The translations under genes were made by a program, and so were the position numbers. This document shows, in pieces, positions 24,541-36,400 of a DNA stretch of 64,000 nt. The notes beneath the pieces are model-generated. The model ran no database searches, was not told where the DNA came from, and worked only from the letters and a program-made list of their open reading frames with translations. Every line of letters begins with the position of its first letter. Position 1 is the first letter of the stretch. The DNA comes from Symsagittifera roscoffensis (Eukaryota > Xenacoelomorpha > Acoela > Convolutidae): the NCBI RefSeq assembly GCF_963678635.1, contig NC_087067.1, positions 10,463,716 through 10,527,715 of the forward strand, read 5' to 3'.

Positions 24541-25876
24541 CAGTGGCGGTTTTAGAGGGGGGGCTGGGGGGGCTCGAGCCCCCCCTTACGGATTGATTTT
24601 AACAGTGAAAACGAGCAAAGGGGGGACCCTTTGAGGTTTTTAATAAAAATTATACCAAAATTAAAAACATATGACTGCGAAGCGGGGAAATTGGCGTTTC
24701 CGACTGAATTATTCCAGCAAGCGTAAATGACGTAATGCGCGTTTCGTTCAACATAGCGTGCAGGTTAAACGTGAATCATTCGCTGTTCGCTATAGCGCGC
24801 AATCGCGTACATGTAATTGCGTGGCTTTTCAGCTGCAGCGGTTTTGCTGCTGCTCGGTTTTCTTTCCCAATTTTCATGTTTTCATGCCCTGTTCTCTTTT
24901 CAGATTTGCATGATGTCCAAACGGAAGAACACCTCAATAACCAGTTTTTTCACGTTAGAAACAAACTTTATATTTTCTTTAAAACACTCCAGAACGTTTT
25001 TAACTACAAAATAACCTTGATATCTGCTTAGGTGCATCACGATGGATCAGCAAAGCTCTACAAGGTCCCCAAGAAGAACTACCAGCCTGTGTGGATTACG
25101 TGAAGAAGTTGAAAGAGCAGCTGCAACAATGGCGAGATGGCAATGGTTCCGGCTCTTATGAAAATGTGTTCAGTGATGCTGAGAGCCTAGTTGGGGAGAT
25201 TGTAATTGATCAGTTGCCGGGATCACGTCGACAACCTCGTACGGCAAACTCGACGCCATTTGATCATTACCGTCAACAAATTTACGTGCCATTTGTTGAT
25301 TATTTTATGAATGAGCTGACTTCGAGATTTTCCGAACAAAGTGCCCTTGCCATCAAACTCAGCCAGTTTTTGCCGCATTCGCTTTTAGCTAACAACGTTT
25401 GTTTCGAAGACGTCAAAGAGACAGTACAACTGTATGAGGAGTTGCTGCCTGGTGATACAGACCTGCAAGCAGTCGAAGAAGAGTTCGAACGTTGGGTAAA
25501 CCAATGGAAAAACGTGGAACTTTCAAGTCTGCCAACTAGTATAGTGGAAGCAATCGACTGTTGCTCTGGCAGTTTTCTGCCCTCAATACATGCTTTGCTC
25601 CGCATCTTTGCGACTATACCAGTGTCAACGGCTACTGCGGAGCGAAGTTTCTCTGCCCTGAAGTTACTCAAAAGCTACCTTCGTGCAACGATGTCAGAGC
25701 AGCGAATAAGTGCGCTAGCACTTTGCTATATACATAGTGACTTGGATGTGAAAACTGAATCTATAATTGATCGTTTTGCTGTTAAAAATCGAAGATTGAA
25801 ATTCAATTTATAATTGATCTTTTTGCTAGAAAGTGAGCCCAGCCCCCTCTTTGAAAAAATCCTAAAACCGCCCCTG
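24541..25876 (+). mobile_element. Internally deleted hAT transposon with perfect 8 bp target duplications
   Basis: The left end is CAGTGGCGGTTTTAG and the right end, read inward, is CAGGGGCGGTTTTAG: hAT-type terminal inverted repeats with one mismatch in 15. TTACCAAA flanks both ends (24,533-24,540 and 25,877-25,884), the 8 bp duplication expected of hAT. The empty site can be read from the PLE array: the host block here (24,350-24,540 plus 25,885-26,010) aligns with 1,240-1,550 as one continuous block without the insert. At 1,336 bp it is too short for a full hAT gene. Confidence 0.93.
25004..25813 (+). pseudogene. hAT transposase, C-terminal part with dimerisation domain
   Basis: The open frame runs from 25,004 to 25,813. 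The recognisable part begins near LQGPQEELPACVDYVKKLKE and ends with LPSIHALLRIFATIPVSTAT and AERSFSALKLLKSYLRATMS, the hAT dimerisation domain. A likely original start, ATG at 24,912 (MSKRKNTSITSFF), is in another frame; the DNA-binding and most catalytic parts between are gone. A possible AG acceptor (TCTGCTTAG) precedes 25,032. It is not expected to be active alone but could be moved by a full-length relative. Confidence 0.85.
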
Positions 25877-25884
25877 TTACCAAA

Positions 25885-26570
25885 GACTCTGGTAGAGACA
25901 ATTGAAAGCACGTGAGGCTCTATCATGATGGAAGCCAATGTTTATAGAATATAACTTTTCTTTCAGCCGTTATGTACTTTCAATAAATGCGTTCGATGGT
26001 AATTTCTTTCAACTATTGTCCTTTTACAAACATATAAATATCTTTGAATTAAAAAAATTAAATATAAATTAATGAATGGCAAAACTTAATATTAACTTTG
26101 CATCGAAACAAATTATTCATATCAGCAACAAACCAACGAAGCTAAGAGCGAGCCTCATAATTGCATGCGTAGTAATTCCTTACTCATTAATCAACGAAAA
26201 GAAAAATTGGAAAAAAACTTCTAAAATAATTTCAGTTTTCTTTTTATTTTTCTGGTTGCTTATAGTGGAAGTAACTGACTTAAATTTTTGGCCCGAGAGC
26301 AATTCTTTCCAATATAGTCACCAGAACAAAACTGCACCTGTTTGTATTTGATCTCAGCAGTTGTTTCGTTCCAATCATGCATACTGTACCAAATGCCTGG
26401 ATCACGCGGCCTTCAGCGCAAAATTCCTGGGTTCAAATCCTACTTCAGTCACAATTGGAGGGATCACATTGGTTCCTGCCTCCCCAACTGCGGCAAATTA
26501 ATAGGCGTTTCTCTACCCCACGAAAAAAAAGCCCAATGTTAAGTGGTGAGAGCTGGATTAGATAATTTTG
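25885..26570. repeat. Continuation of PLE-related block after the hAT insertion
   Basis: Bases 25,885-26,010 resemble the end of a type A block. Bases 26,070-26,240 resemble 9,770-9,950. Bases 26,380-26,560 repeat the 23,340-23,520 segment with GGGTTCAAATCC. No intact coding frame. Confidence 0.55.
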
Positions 26571-27100
26571 AAATCTATAGTATTTTTTAAAATCTATTGG
26601 AACATTCGGTGGATTATTCGAGGGAGATAATTCAAACTTTCGAATTTTTTTGTCCATTTTTCGGCACTGTTGAACAAATTTTTTATTTTGGCCTCTGGAA
26701 TAATTTTTTTTGGTTCTTCGGCACTGCTGAAATTTTGCAGACAATAAGGCAATAATAAGACGTTTTTTCCCTTGTAATAACACTCATACAAATTAAATTA
26801 CATTGTTAAAGCTGGTTAAATTCCAAGGAAATTTTCTTATGAAAACTTTTTTACAAACAATACAGCACTTTGCAGAAAAATCAACTCAAAAACATTTAAA
26901 ACAATTTAAATGCATTCAGTTCAAAATATCAATTTCTCAATTTCTACAATAAATACAAGGTTCGAATAATCCAATTTTTTTATATTTGAAATCTCATCTA
27001 CCCTCGTAAAATTTCTTGAAACTGTTCATGAACTCTTTAAAACTTCCAGCAATTGAATTTACTTTTCGAGAAATAAAGAAGACATTTTAATCAGTAAAGT
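26570..27100. other. AT-rich stretch downstream of GUF1, nothing recognised
   Basis: Low-complexity AT-rich sequence between the PLE-related block and the GUF1 polyadenylation signal. No motif or coding signal seen. Confidence 0.5.
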
Positions 27101-27103
27101 TGT

Positions 27104-27109
27104 TTTATT
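27104..27109 (-). promoter_or_regulatory. Polyadenylation signal AATAAA of GUF1
   Basis: On the minus strand AATAAA lies 112 bases past the GUF1 stop. It is the first canonical signal downstream and so the likely end of the gene. Confidence 0.65.
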
Positions 27110-27220
27110 CTAGAACATTCTAGAAAAATTATTCGCCGTCTCATTTGCCGAAAAGCGTACCAATTAGCAAATATAGATGCTAGCTTTCGATAGTTGAGTT
27201 TGCGAGCTGTTCTTATGTTC

Positions 27221-27404
27221 TTATTTAGATGTGGCGGCCTTCATGACCTGGACGAAGACCTTCTTGGGTATCTGTATGTTTCCCACCATACGCAGTCTCT
27301 TCTTCCCATCCGCCTGTGCCTTGAGAAGTGCAGACCGTCTCTCCACTCCTATGCTTCCGTGCAGTTTCCGGAACACGTCTTTCCGAAGGGCGTTCACTTT
27401 ACCC
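27221..27404 (-). CDS. GUF1: GUF1 exon 11 (C-terminal exon with stop)
   Basis: Codes the LepA C-terminal domain: [36 protein letters not shown] and VMKAATSK, then the stop at 27221-27223. The acceptor is TTTCATTTCAG. An AATAAA lies 112 bases beyond the stop. Confidence 0.96.
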
Positions 27405-30400
27405 CTGAAATGAAAAGCTAGTGCGAACTTTTTCTTCATTCGCTTGTTTTGAGTATTTTCGGCTCGTTTCAAGGTTTCCTTTGGTTCATTTTCTCAGTAA
27501 GTTGGAACATTTTAGTAACCACATGATTTTAGGTGCTTTCAACACGCAGTCCAAATTCAAACGCATCATATCTCACTACACAGATTTTTGTACACTTGGG
27601 GAGGGATGGACTATAATATGCCGGAGGGCTATAACAGGAAGAAATCTCTATTTGTCTAACGCATGTGAAACAACGTGAAACTTGGTGAAAATAAATCAAA
27701 ATTTATTTTGTAAATGACCGGCTGTCTGGTACAAAACAACTCTATACTCTTTCGCAACAATGAAAAAAAATCAAACGCATAGCGCAATATGATAAAAAAA
27801 TAACAGGTATGAATGAAGTAATTTAGAGTTTTTAAATTGACTTCAAACGATTTTTACTTATTGAAAAAAAATCCGTCATATATAAACTATAATTACAATA
27901 GGTTAACTAAGGATTTGCGATAAGAAACTAACCGTAATAGCTTTAATAAGGAAAAATGCTAGAAAACATGGTTCATTTTAATTATTCAGCCCAAACGATA
28001 AAATTCTTGATTTGATAATATGTAGCCAAAAATTATTTTGAACAACACTTCAATTAGTTAGTGCTCCAATACCAGATGCTTTTTCAGAATCCATTTTTGC
28101 CCGACCGACCTAAAAATTTTTCTAAGGGCGCCTTTGGCGCCAATATTTACTAACTTTGAGGGGGAGCGCGCGCCAAAAAAAAACTCAATTTTTTTGTCAA
28201 AATTTTTCAAAAAGTGCCCAAAAACGGCTTTTTTGACTGTTTTTTCAAAAATTTTAGCAAAATTAAGGGGAAAACACTGCTTTGGGAGAGCAAAATCCTA
28301 GATCCGCCCCTGTCCAATACTATAATTGTTTTGGGCGGAATAAGCGAAAAACAGCCAAAAATATCAGCGTTTCAGAGAACCAAATTACTGTAAAAAATCT
28401 CGAAGACTGCGGGAATCAAATCCAGGCCTACAAATCGAAGATCTGTGCCTTGACATTTTAGCCATGAACTAAAATACATACTTGCAAACATTAAGTGTAA
28501 ATGGCGCACAGACAATTCGGCCAAAGACAATTCAGCCAATTTGAAATTCAGACAAAAATATACAGACAATTCAACCTGAGACAATTCAGCCAGTTTTACA
28601 AAATGCCTAATTCGAAAGAAAAAAATCGGAATTGGAGCTATTTCTCGGTTTAAGGTCGCCGGTGGGCGCGCTACGCGCGCGTCGCCGCTTCGCGGCGATA
28701 ACCGGCTCTAAATTTCGTATAGAGTCCTACTCACTGTTGGCAAGCTCGCAACAAGTTGGCGCGACTGCGGCGGTCACTATATTTTTGGCTGAATTGTCAC
28801 TGGCTGAATTTTCTGCATAATTTTGGCTGAATTGTCTGAATTTCAATTCGGCTGAATTGTCTTTGCCCGAATTGTCTGGACGCGGTGTAAATATCAAGCA
28901 GCAAAGAAAGCGCTTAAAGCAGATGTAGCTAGATTCAAGCTTTTCATTAAATGCGAGTTTCTTTCATAGCCACTGAAGTACAACTTTTCGATTATGATTT
29001 CTAAAAAAGCTTCTCACTGATGCATACTTTCTTTTGTTCAAAAAAAATTAGGTAGACTACGTTGTTCAAATAACGGTTAGTTTTTCGTTTAGTTGATTGG
29101 AATTTTTGATTTTGAAAGATACTGGTTCCGAACACAAACCGAGAAAATTATCTATTTCCACTTACTTCACCAAAGTCAAAATCATAGGTAATTCTAAATA
29201 ATTCTTTTATCATTAGCCTTTAGAGCCCAGAATTTGTTAATGAAAAGTAATTTGAAAAAATCCAAATAGTTTTTGGAAAAAAAAACAGCAATTGTATTTT
29301 TAAAACACAGAAGCGAAGCTGAATGAAAAATTTGAAGAGTTTCGAAGAAATCGCAGGCTAGAAAATTAATTAAAAACCTTACTGCAATTAATATAGAAAT
29401 CAATTAACTGAAAAAAAATAAGGATTCGGGTAAAACTCCATCCAATTCTTTCACCCAACCAATATATGGAAACGATAAATTTCGGTCAAAAAATTGAGAT
29501 GCGAAAACTCCTACTCAAAAACTGTTCAAACAACCTGCATATCCAACAGAGGAAAAATCGGGGATAAAAAAGCCCTATTATATCAAACTTGTTAGACTTA
29601 AATCTATAAGCAACGGTAGGCGAGCTAGCTGAACCACAACAACAAGAAACTACATTAAAAGGACGCCAGTAAAGGAAATAAAAACATTTCTTTTTTTTTC
29701 AAAAATCTTAGCCATACTCCTGGATCCCTTGCATCAATTGCCACTACATTCCTTCGTAAACAAAACAATTGAGTCAAAATCGCAAAAAAAAAGCTTCTGG
29801 AAATTATTCAATTTTTTCGAAAGTTTTTTGACATAGTAAAATGGTACGCTGAGCCATCAGCTTGAAACGATTTCAAATGACATTGCTCAAATCTAAAAAA
29901 CACTGAACTAACCAAAATTATAACTACTTCCACACACTGTAGGGGAAAAATCAAAAAAGGTACATCCAAAAAAAACGAAAAATTTACAGCAAAAAAAATC
30001 TAACAGAAAAGTTTTTTTTTGTAAAATAAAATTTCGCACATATGAAAATAAGTAAACTATGAACTATATGAAAATGAAGACAAAAGTAATGAAAACGTGT
30101 ACCAAACAATTAACGTGTAGTGTAACAAACGATATTCTTAGAGCTAATTGCGCTCTCACGACTAAGATATGGAAATGATACGACAAAAACAAAGCTCTTA
30201 ACCAGTTGTTGAACTACAGCTATTAGGTGCGCAACTTGGGTAGAAATGAAAACGCAGACGGCCGAATTTCAGTCATCCTGTGAACAAAGTTGTTTACGGG
30301 GAAAAAGTCTTTTACCCGATTGCAATACCGCTGCTTATCGCAAGAGCAATTAGCAAAAAAAACAATTACTTAGCAACGACAGTAGAAGTGTCGGAAATGA

Positions 30401-33400
30401 CGGCCTGTATTTTGATCTCGAACTGCTGTTTTGGGATATGCTCTGCCAATCTGTCAATCATGTGTCTACACTTAGAATGCATCATTTCTCTCTGACATAT
30501 CATAGAGAACTCGTCAATCATGTGTTTGTTCAACAGGAAGTCTATCCGCACCAAATCTGCCTCTTCAAAACCACAGTCTTCATAGTCGAAACTAGCAAGA
30601 CCTGAAGCAAGAAAATAGAGCTACGATCTTGTTAAACACCCCCCTCCCCTATTATCATTACAAGGTACAATCAAAATCATTACAGAAAATCATTACAAGA
30701 TAAAAATCATTATAAGGTAATCAATTCGTATATCCGTAATCGTAAGTTTAATTCTTTATGAATGGCACGGGGTGTAAAGTTTACAATATCGAATGGCTTT
30801 TCTCGTGACAGAAAACCAAATTTTCGAACTATTTCAATCAATCAGTCTACTTTGAACAGTCCAAAACTGACAAATATTTATTTATCAGATTTTCGAATAC
30901 TGAATTTTGGTTTGGTAAGAATAATTTTGGGTTATTCGATCCTTCTGGCTTGAAGGATTTTCCCAAAAAACCCGGACTTTTTTCGCGAGCGCGATTTACA
31001 AAAACTTTTCTTTAGTTCTGCGGAAAACGAAAAAAGATTGGTTGCGTAGCAATGACTTCAAACTTTTAAATCACTAATTTTGCTACTGAAAAACTGAAGC
31101 ACGCTGTTTTAATTTTCATCCATATTTGAAAAAAAAACTTTTCTCGCAAATGTAAAAGACAAGTCCCCAAGAACTTATTTATCGACAAAATCAAAAATGT
31201 TAACTATTTGCTCTAACTAACCTGAAGTGGCTCTTTTGAGTGCATCGTTGAAATCTGTTATGACTTCTGCAAGTGGCATTTTGCATGTGATCATGTATCT
31301 CGTGTCTGTGATCGAGGAGACATTCTCGCCTGAACTCCTCCTCATTGAAACCTAGGTTCGTCACAAGGTACAAAATCCGCTTATGCTTAGGCATTAATTG
31401 TTGTTTATAGGGTTAATTATTCTTTTCACAGAGGCGAAGCAGAGCTTCGCAGTACTTGTGATAGAAAGTATCTGCCAAAATTGAAAAATGCTAATAAAAA
31501 GTCATATCATCAAAATTTACGTCAATACGGCGAACAGATATAAATAGCTTGTTGGATTCCTTTTGAAATATATGTCATCATTTTTTGCTCTCTTATAATA
31601 GAACCTCCTTGAAAAAAAACCGTCGGCCTCCTTGAAAAAAAAATTCCTGAATAAATCCTTTGACCCAAATTAACTACAAACCCATCAGAAATATTTGGGC
31701 GCGAGTCTGCTGTCATTGCATCATTATAATTAAAAAAAATGAAAAAAAAACATGAAAAAGATTGATGTTTCAAAACATAGCCAACATACTGTTGGGAAAG
31801 TGTCATTTAAAAAAAAATAGATGGACAGAAAAATCTGGATCAACGGATGAATTTTTATTCCGCTGGTAAATCTAAAATTAAAACGACTTTCGAAATTAGA
31901 AGTCGTCCTTGTTTTTTCGGGCTATTTTTATTTTGTAACTGGAGAGTATAATTTACCTTTCTCCTAACTATTAGTTGAATTTGAACTGAATTTAAAAAGA
32001 TCATATTTAGCGTGATCAAGTTTAACCATTTTTTGCCTGGAAACAATAGAAACAACTCAACTCAACCTAGAAAAGTTCATTTACCATCACTACGTTCATT
32101 CACACCTAAATATTTGAACCAAAACTTCAAAGAGTTACTACAAGAAAACAGCGAAAAAAATCTATGAAAACTCCAGAAAATTATTTATTCAATCCATCTA
32201 AATCATTTTACTCTCATCCGAAGATCATGCTTAACAGATCATGGGTAACAAAAACAGATTACAACCACAGACGAAATTTAAAGATACCTTTTAAAGATTA
32301 AAAAAAAATAACACAGAGGCGAAACCTTAGCGAGAACACGACAAAAAGCAGCTGTAAAGTGCAAACAAAATTAGAATTAAGCCTCGAATTAGCAGATGCT
32401 ATGCAATTTCCAATGCTACAGTGAATCGAATTTCTAAACAAGTGAACACTTTTAATGAAGACTTTTATTTGCGATTTAGGTTAAAAAACAAAGAAGGTTT
32501 GTAACAATATACTAGGTGTAAAAATTGAAAAATTGTCAACATTTAATTCAGAAATAACTTGCCTTTTAAATGCTTTTGTAGACAAAAAACAGTCGGATCA
32601 AATTTGAAAATGTTTAATAAAGTAATTGTTTCAGAATTTTTGGGATTTTTCCAAAAATTTAGCCATATTTCAAACAATTTGAGGTGCCAATATAATCAAT
32701 CAGTTTACAGAAAAATCGCTCAGTTCTAACAAAAATTTTGACGCTAAGTTTCCAGAAAGTCCGAAAAACTGACATTTATTTAACAGTTTTTACTACAGAT
32801 TTTTTAAAAACTAACTGTTTATTAAAACCAAAAAACCTAAGAAGCTATATGTACGCTGCTCGAAACTTAATTGCAGAATTTCAAGAAAACTTTCAAGCTC
32901 ATTGTTAAAAGATACAGCAAGTAATCCGACAAAAATTGGGACAAAAATTCTAACGGCCGACAAAAAACTAACTCAATTTTATTAAATATTTTCAGCTCTT
33001 TATACAACACCACTGTATTAGCAAACACAATTAGATTCTTAAAAGCTAACATGACTCAAGTTGAAGATGACCAATTTTCGTCATTTTCTGTGAACAAAAT
33101 TAGCTTTTTACGAGAAAAATGTCTTACATCTGGTTGCAATACTCTTGCTTATCGAAAAGGTAACTAGGTACCATAGGCGGAGAGAGGGGGGGGGGGGGGT
33201 TAGTTGTAGAGATCTAAATAGTGATACCAAATTGAGGATGGTGTCTAGGTGCTCCATGGGACTGATGATGGTGGCCTGAACGAAAGGTTCATAGTACTTG
33301 TCCACGTGCAGGTGGTAGGGCAGTTTCAGAGGGGACCTGAAAAAAATAACATTTATTGAAACGCAATACGCTTTGAGAGTTCAAAAAATAGGTTGTTTTT

Positions 33401-36400
33401 CTTTTTTTTATATATCACGCTACGTCGGTTCTCTCTCGTTTCATAAGCATGACACAAGGTCAAGTTAGAGATTTGGAATTAGCAGAAGCAAAGATATCAA
33501 CAAAAACTCTGACTGACGGAAACAATCTAACGAGTATTTCTACTCATAAAGTCTGTCCTTGATAACGTAAAAAAGAAGAGCATTGAAGCTTATGGTGAAA
33601 AATTTGAAAACGTGGCGAAACATCCAGATGCGAAATTGTTTTTGTTTGCTGAGGAAACAAACTATTATGTTGAGCAAATTATATGCAAAATTCAACCTGA
33701 TTCTAATCCTCTGAGAGCCAATCTTGCTGCGAGAAAAAACCGATGAAAAAAGATTTTTGGTATTTTGACGGATTGTTTTAATTCTCGTAACTCATCCTAT
33801 AATAGTTTTCAAAGATGCAAAAAGTTTCAAAAATTCCCTCTTTTATTTTGATAATATCATAGAGGCGAAGCGTAGCTTCGCAACATTTGCGATACAATTA
33901 AAACATTGCAGTACAAGAAGTCAGTTTTTGAAAACTTGAGCTGAAAAAAATACTTAAAAAGTCGAAAAAACAATATCTACAAAATTTTTATACCCTTATC
34001 TCCTTTGTCTCGGATCAGGCTCATAAACAGCCCTAAAAAGCATTGAGAATCAATGACCGAACGGCACATAAGGCAAAAAATCAAGGTCGAACCTCGTTAA
34101 GCCAAAAACGTAACGGTAGTAGAAAAATTCAAGCTATAAAATTTTTTAGATCAATAATTATATTTTTGCGCTGTGAGGACCATAAAATTTTGTGGGAAAA
34201 AACTGGGATTAACCACTTATATAGAGGGGCTTCAGACAATCTGTTTGATCTTATGAAAACGAAAAAAAAAACATTTCGGGGATAGTTTTCGAGAGACGTC
34301 AAAACCTTTTAAAATTGGTCAAAAATCAAAAACATGGCAAAGCTTCAACTTTCTTTTCTCAAATTGGGTGTAGCTGCTAAACAGGCGAGCTTTTTAAAAA
34401 CCGTTCTTTCCATTCAACTCAAAATATCAAATTAGGCATGGCAGTTTTCGAGAGAATTAGATAAAAATCCAAGAAACCGTCAAAAATCAAAAAGTTGACT
34501 TTTTCGAGGATAATAACTTTATGCATAAAAATATTTGAGCACAGCTGCTAATGCAGTGAAACTTCCCACAACCCGTTCTCTCCATAGAACCCAAAGTCTC
34601 AGAAGTAGAAGTATTTTCGAGAAAAAAACTTGAAAAACAGTCAAAATAACCAGCCATAACTTTGTCATAATAACCAGTCATAATAAACAGTCATAATAAC
34701 CAGCCGTAAAAAACAGCCACAATTTTTTTAATTGAACTCAAAATCTTATATTTGGGATGGTAGTTTTTGGAAGTTTGAAATAACTGTCAAAAATCAAAAA
34801 TTTGATTTTTCCGAGGGCTAGAAGTTTTTGTGTTGAAAATTTGGGGGTAAAAATTAAGAAGGGAACCTTTACACAACCTGATCATTTGATAGATTTCAAA
34901 ATTACAAAAATGGTGGGGAACTTTGCAAAAACCAACAAATAAAAAATAATCAACAAATCACAATTAAGACGATAAACTTTTTTCGGTACAAAAATTCCGG
35001 CATAGCCGATCAAACAGGGGACCTTCGCGCAACTCGTTCTCTCCATTAATCCCAAGTCTCAGAATTACGAGTGAGTATTTTTTGCGAAAAATTAAAAAGT
35101 TTCAAAAAAATGACATTCTTAAGGCCATCAAAAATTTGGGCTGAAAGTTTTGCAGGGGAGCTTCACACAACCTGTTCGTTCGATTGAATTTAAAATCTCA
35201 GATTTGTGAGGATAGTTTTCAGAAAATCATAAAATATGAAAAAAAAGTAGAAAAACCGCAATAATGACTTTTCTGAGGACGATAAAGACTGCTCAAATAG
35301 AATTCGTTCTCTCCGTTGAGCTCGAAATCTCAAATTTGCTAGAATTGTTTTAACAAAAGACAAAAAATTTAAAACGGCCATAAAATCAAAATTTAGACTT
35401 TCCGACCGCCATAAAATTTAGTTTAAACAAATTTGTGAGTAATCGATTATGTCGAGGAGCATCCCACAGCCTGATCTATCCGTTGAACTCAAAGTCTCAA
35501 ACTTAGCTGGGTAATTTTTGAGAGAAGTCAAACAGTTTGAAAAAAATCAAAAACTTGACTTTTCCGAGAGCCGAACTTTTGTGTTAGGAAAATGGGAGCA
35601 GCACAAGCCGTCCTATTGAACGGACTCACATTCCGTTCTTTTGATTTAAATCAAAATCTCAGACTTTGTAGGGTAGTTTTCGAGAAAACAAAAAATACAA
35701 AAGTTTGTGTCAAAAATTTGGGCCTGAAGTTTTTGCAATGGAGCTTCACACATTGTGTTCGTTCGATTGAATTCAATATCTTCGATTTGGGAGGGTAGTT
35801 TTTGCAAAAAGTGGTAAGATTTTAAAAACGGTCAGAAAATCACAATTATGATGTTTCCGAAGACGGTAACTCTTTTTGGCAAGAAAAATATGGCCATAGC
35901 ACTCAGGCAGCTTCACGCAACTCGTAAAATTAGTAAAATTATCACCAACATAAACACAGGCGAAGTTGCACTTCGCATACACAAGCAACATTTGACCGAA
36001 AACGCTACTGGGAAAAACTGAATGAGTAAAACTTTGAGTCTACAAATTTTCTTAAGTGACGCACGCCAATTATGACGCATTAGCACTACCAGTCAATTTG
36101 GAAAAAAAAATGAATTTTACCAACTAACATGCCTCAATTTATAGAGCGAACAAAATTTAACTAGCATACGAAAAAGTTCATTTAAAACATCCGACCCTGC
36201 CCCGGAGGTTCGAACCCTTTTATTTTGTTACGGGTCTCCTCCCCATCTCTACGCTACAGATCCATGACATCTTGAATCTAAAAGGCTATTTGTAATATAA
36301 TAGTCTGTGTTAAAAGCCTTAGAATTGGCTGTACTGAATAGCTGGCCATTGATCAGAACGAACACATTTTGTCGCAACTATATTTGCGTCGCAAAAATAT

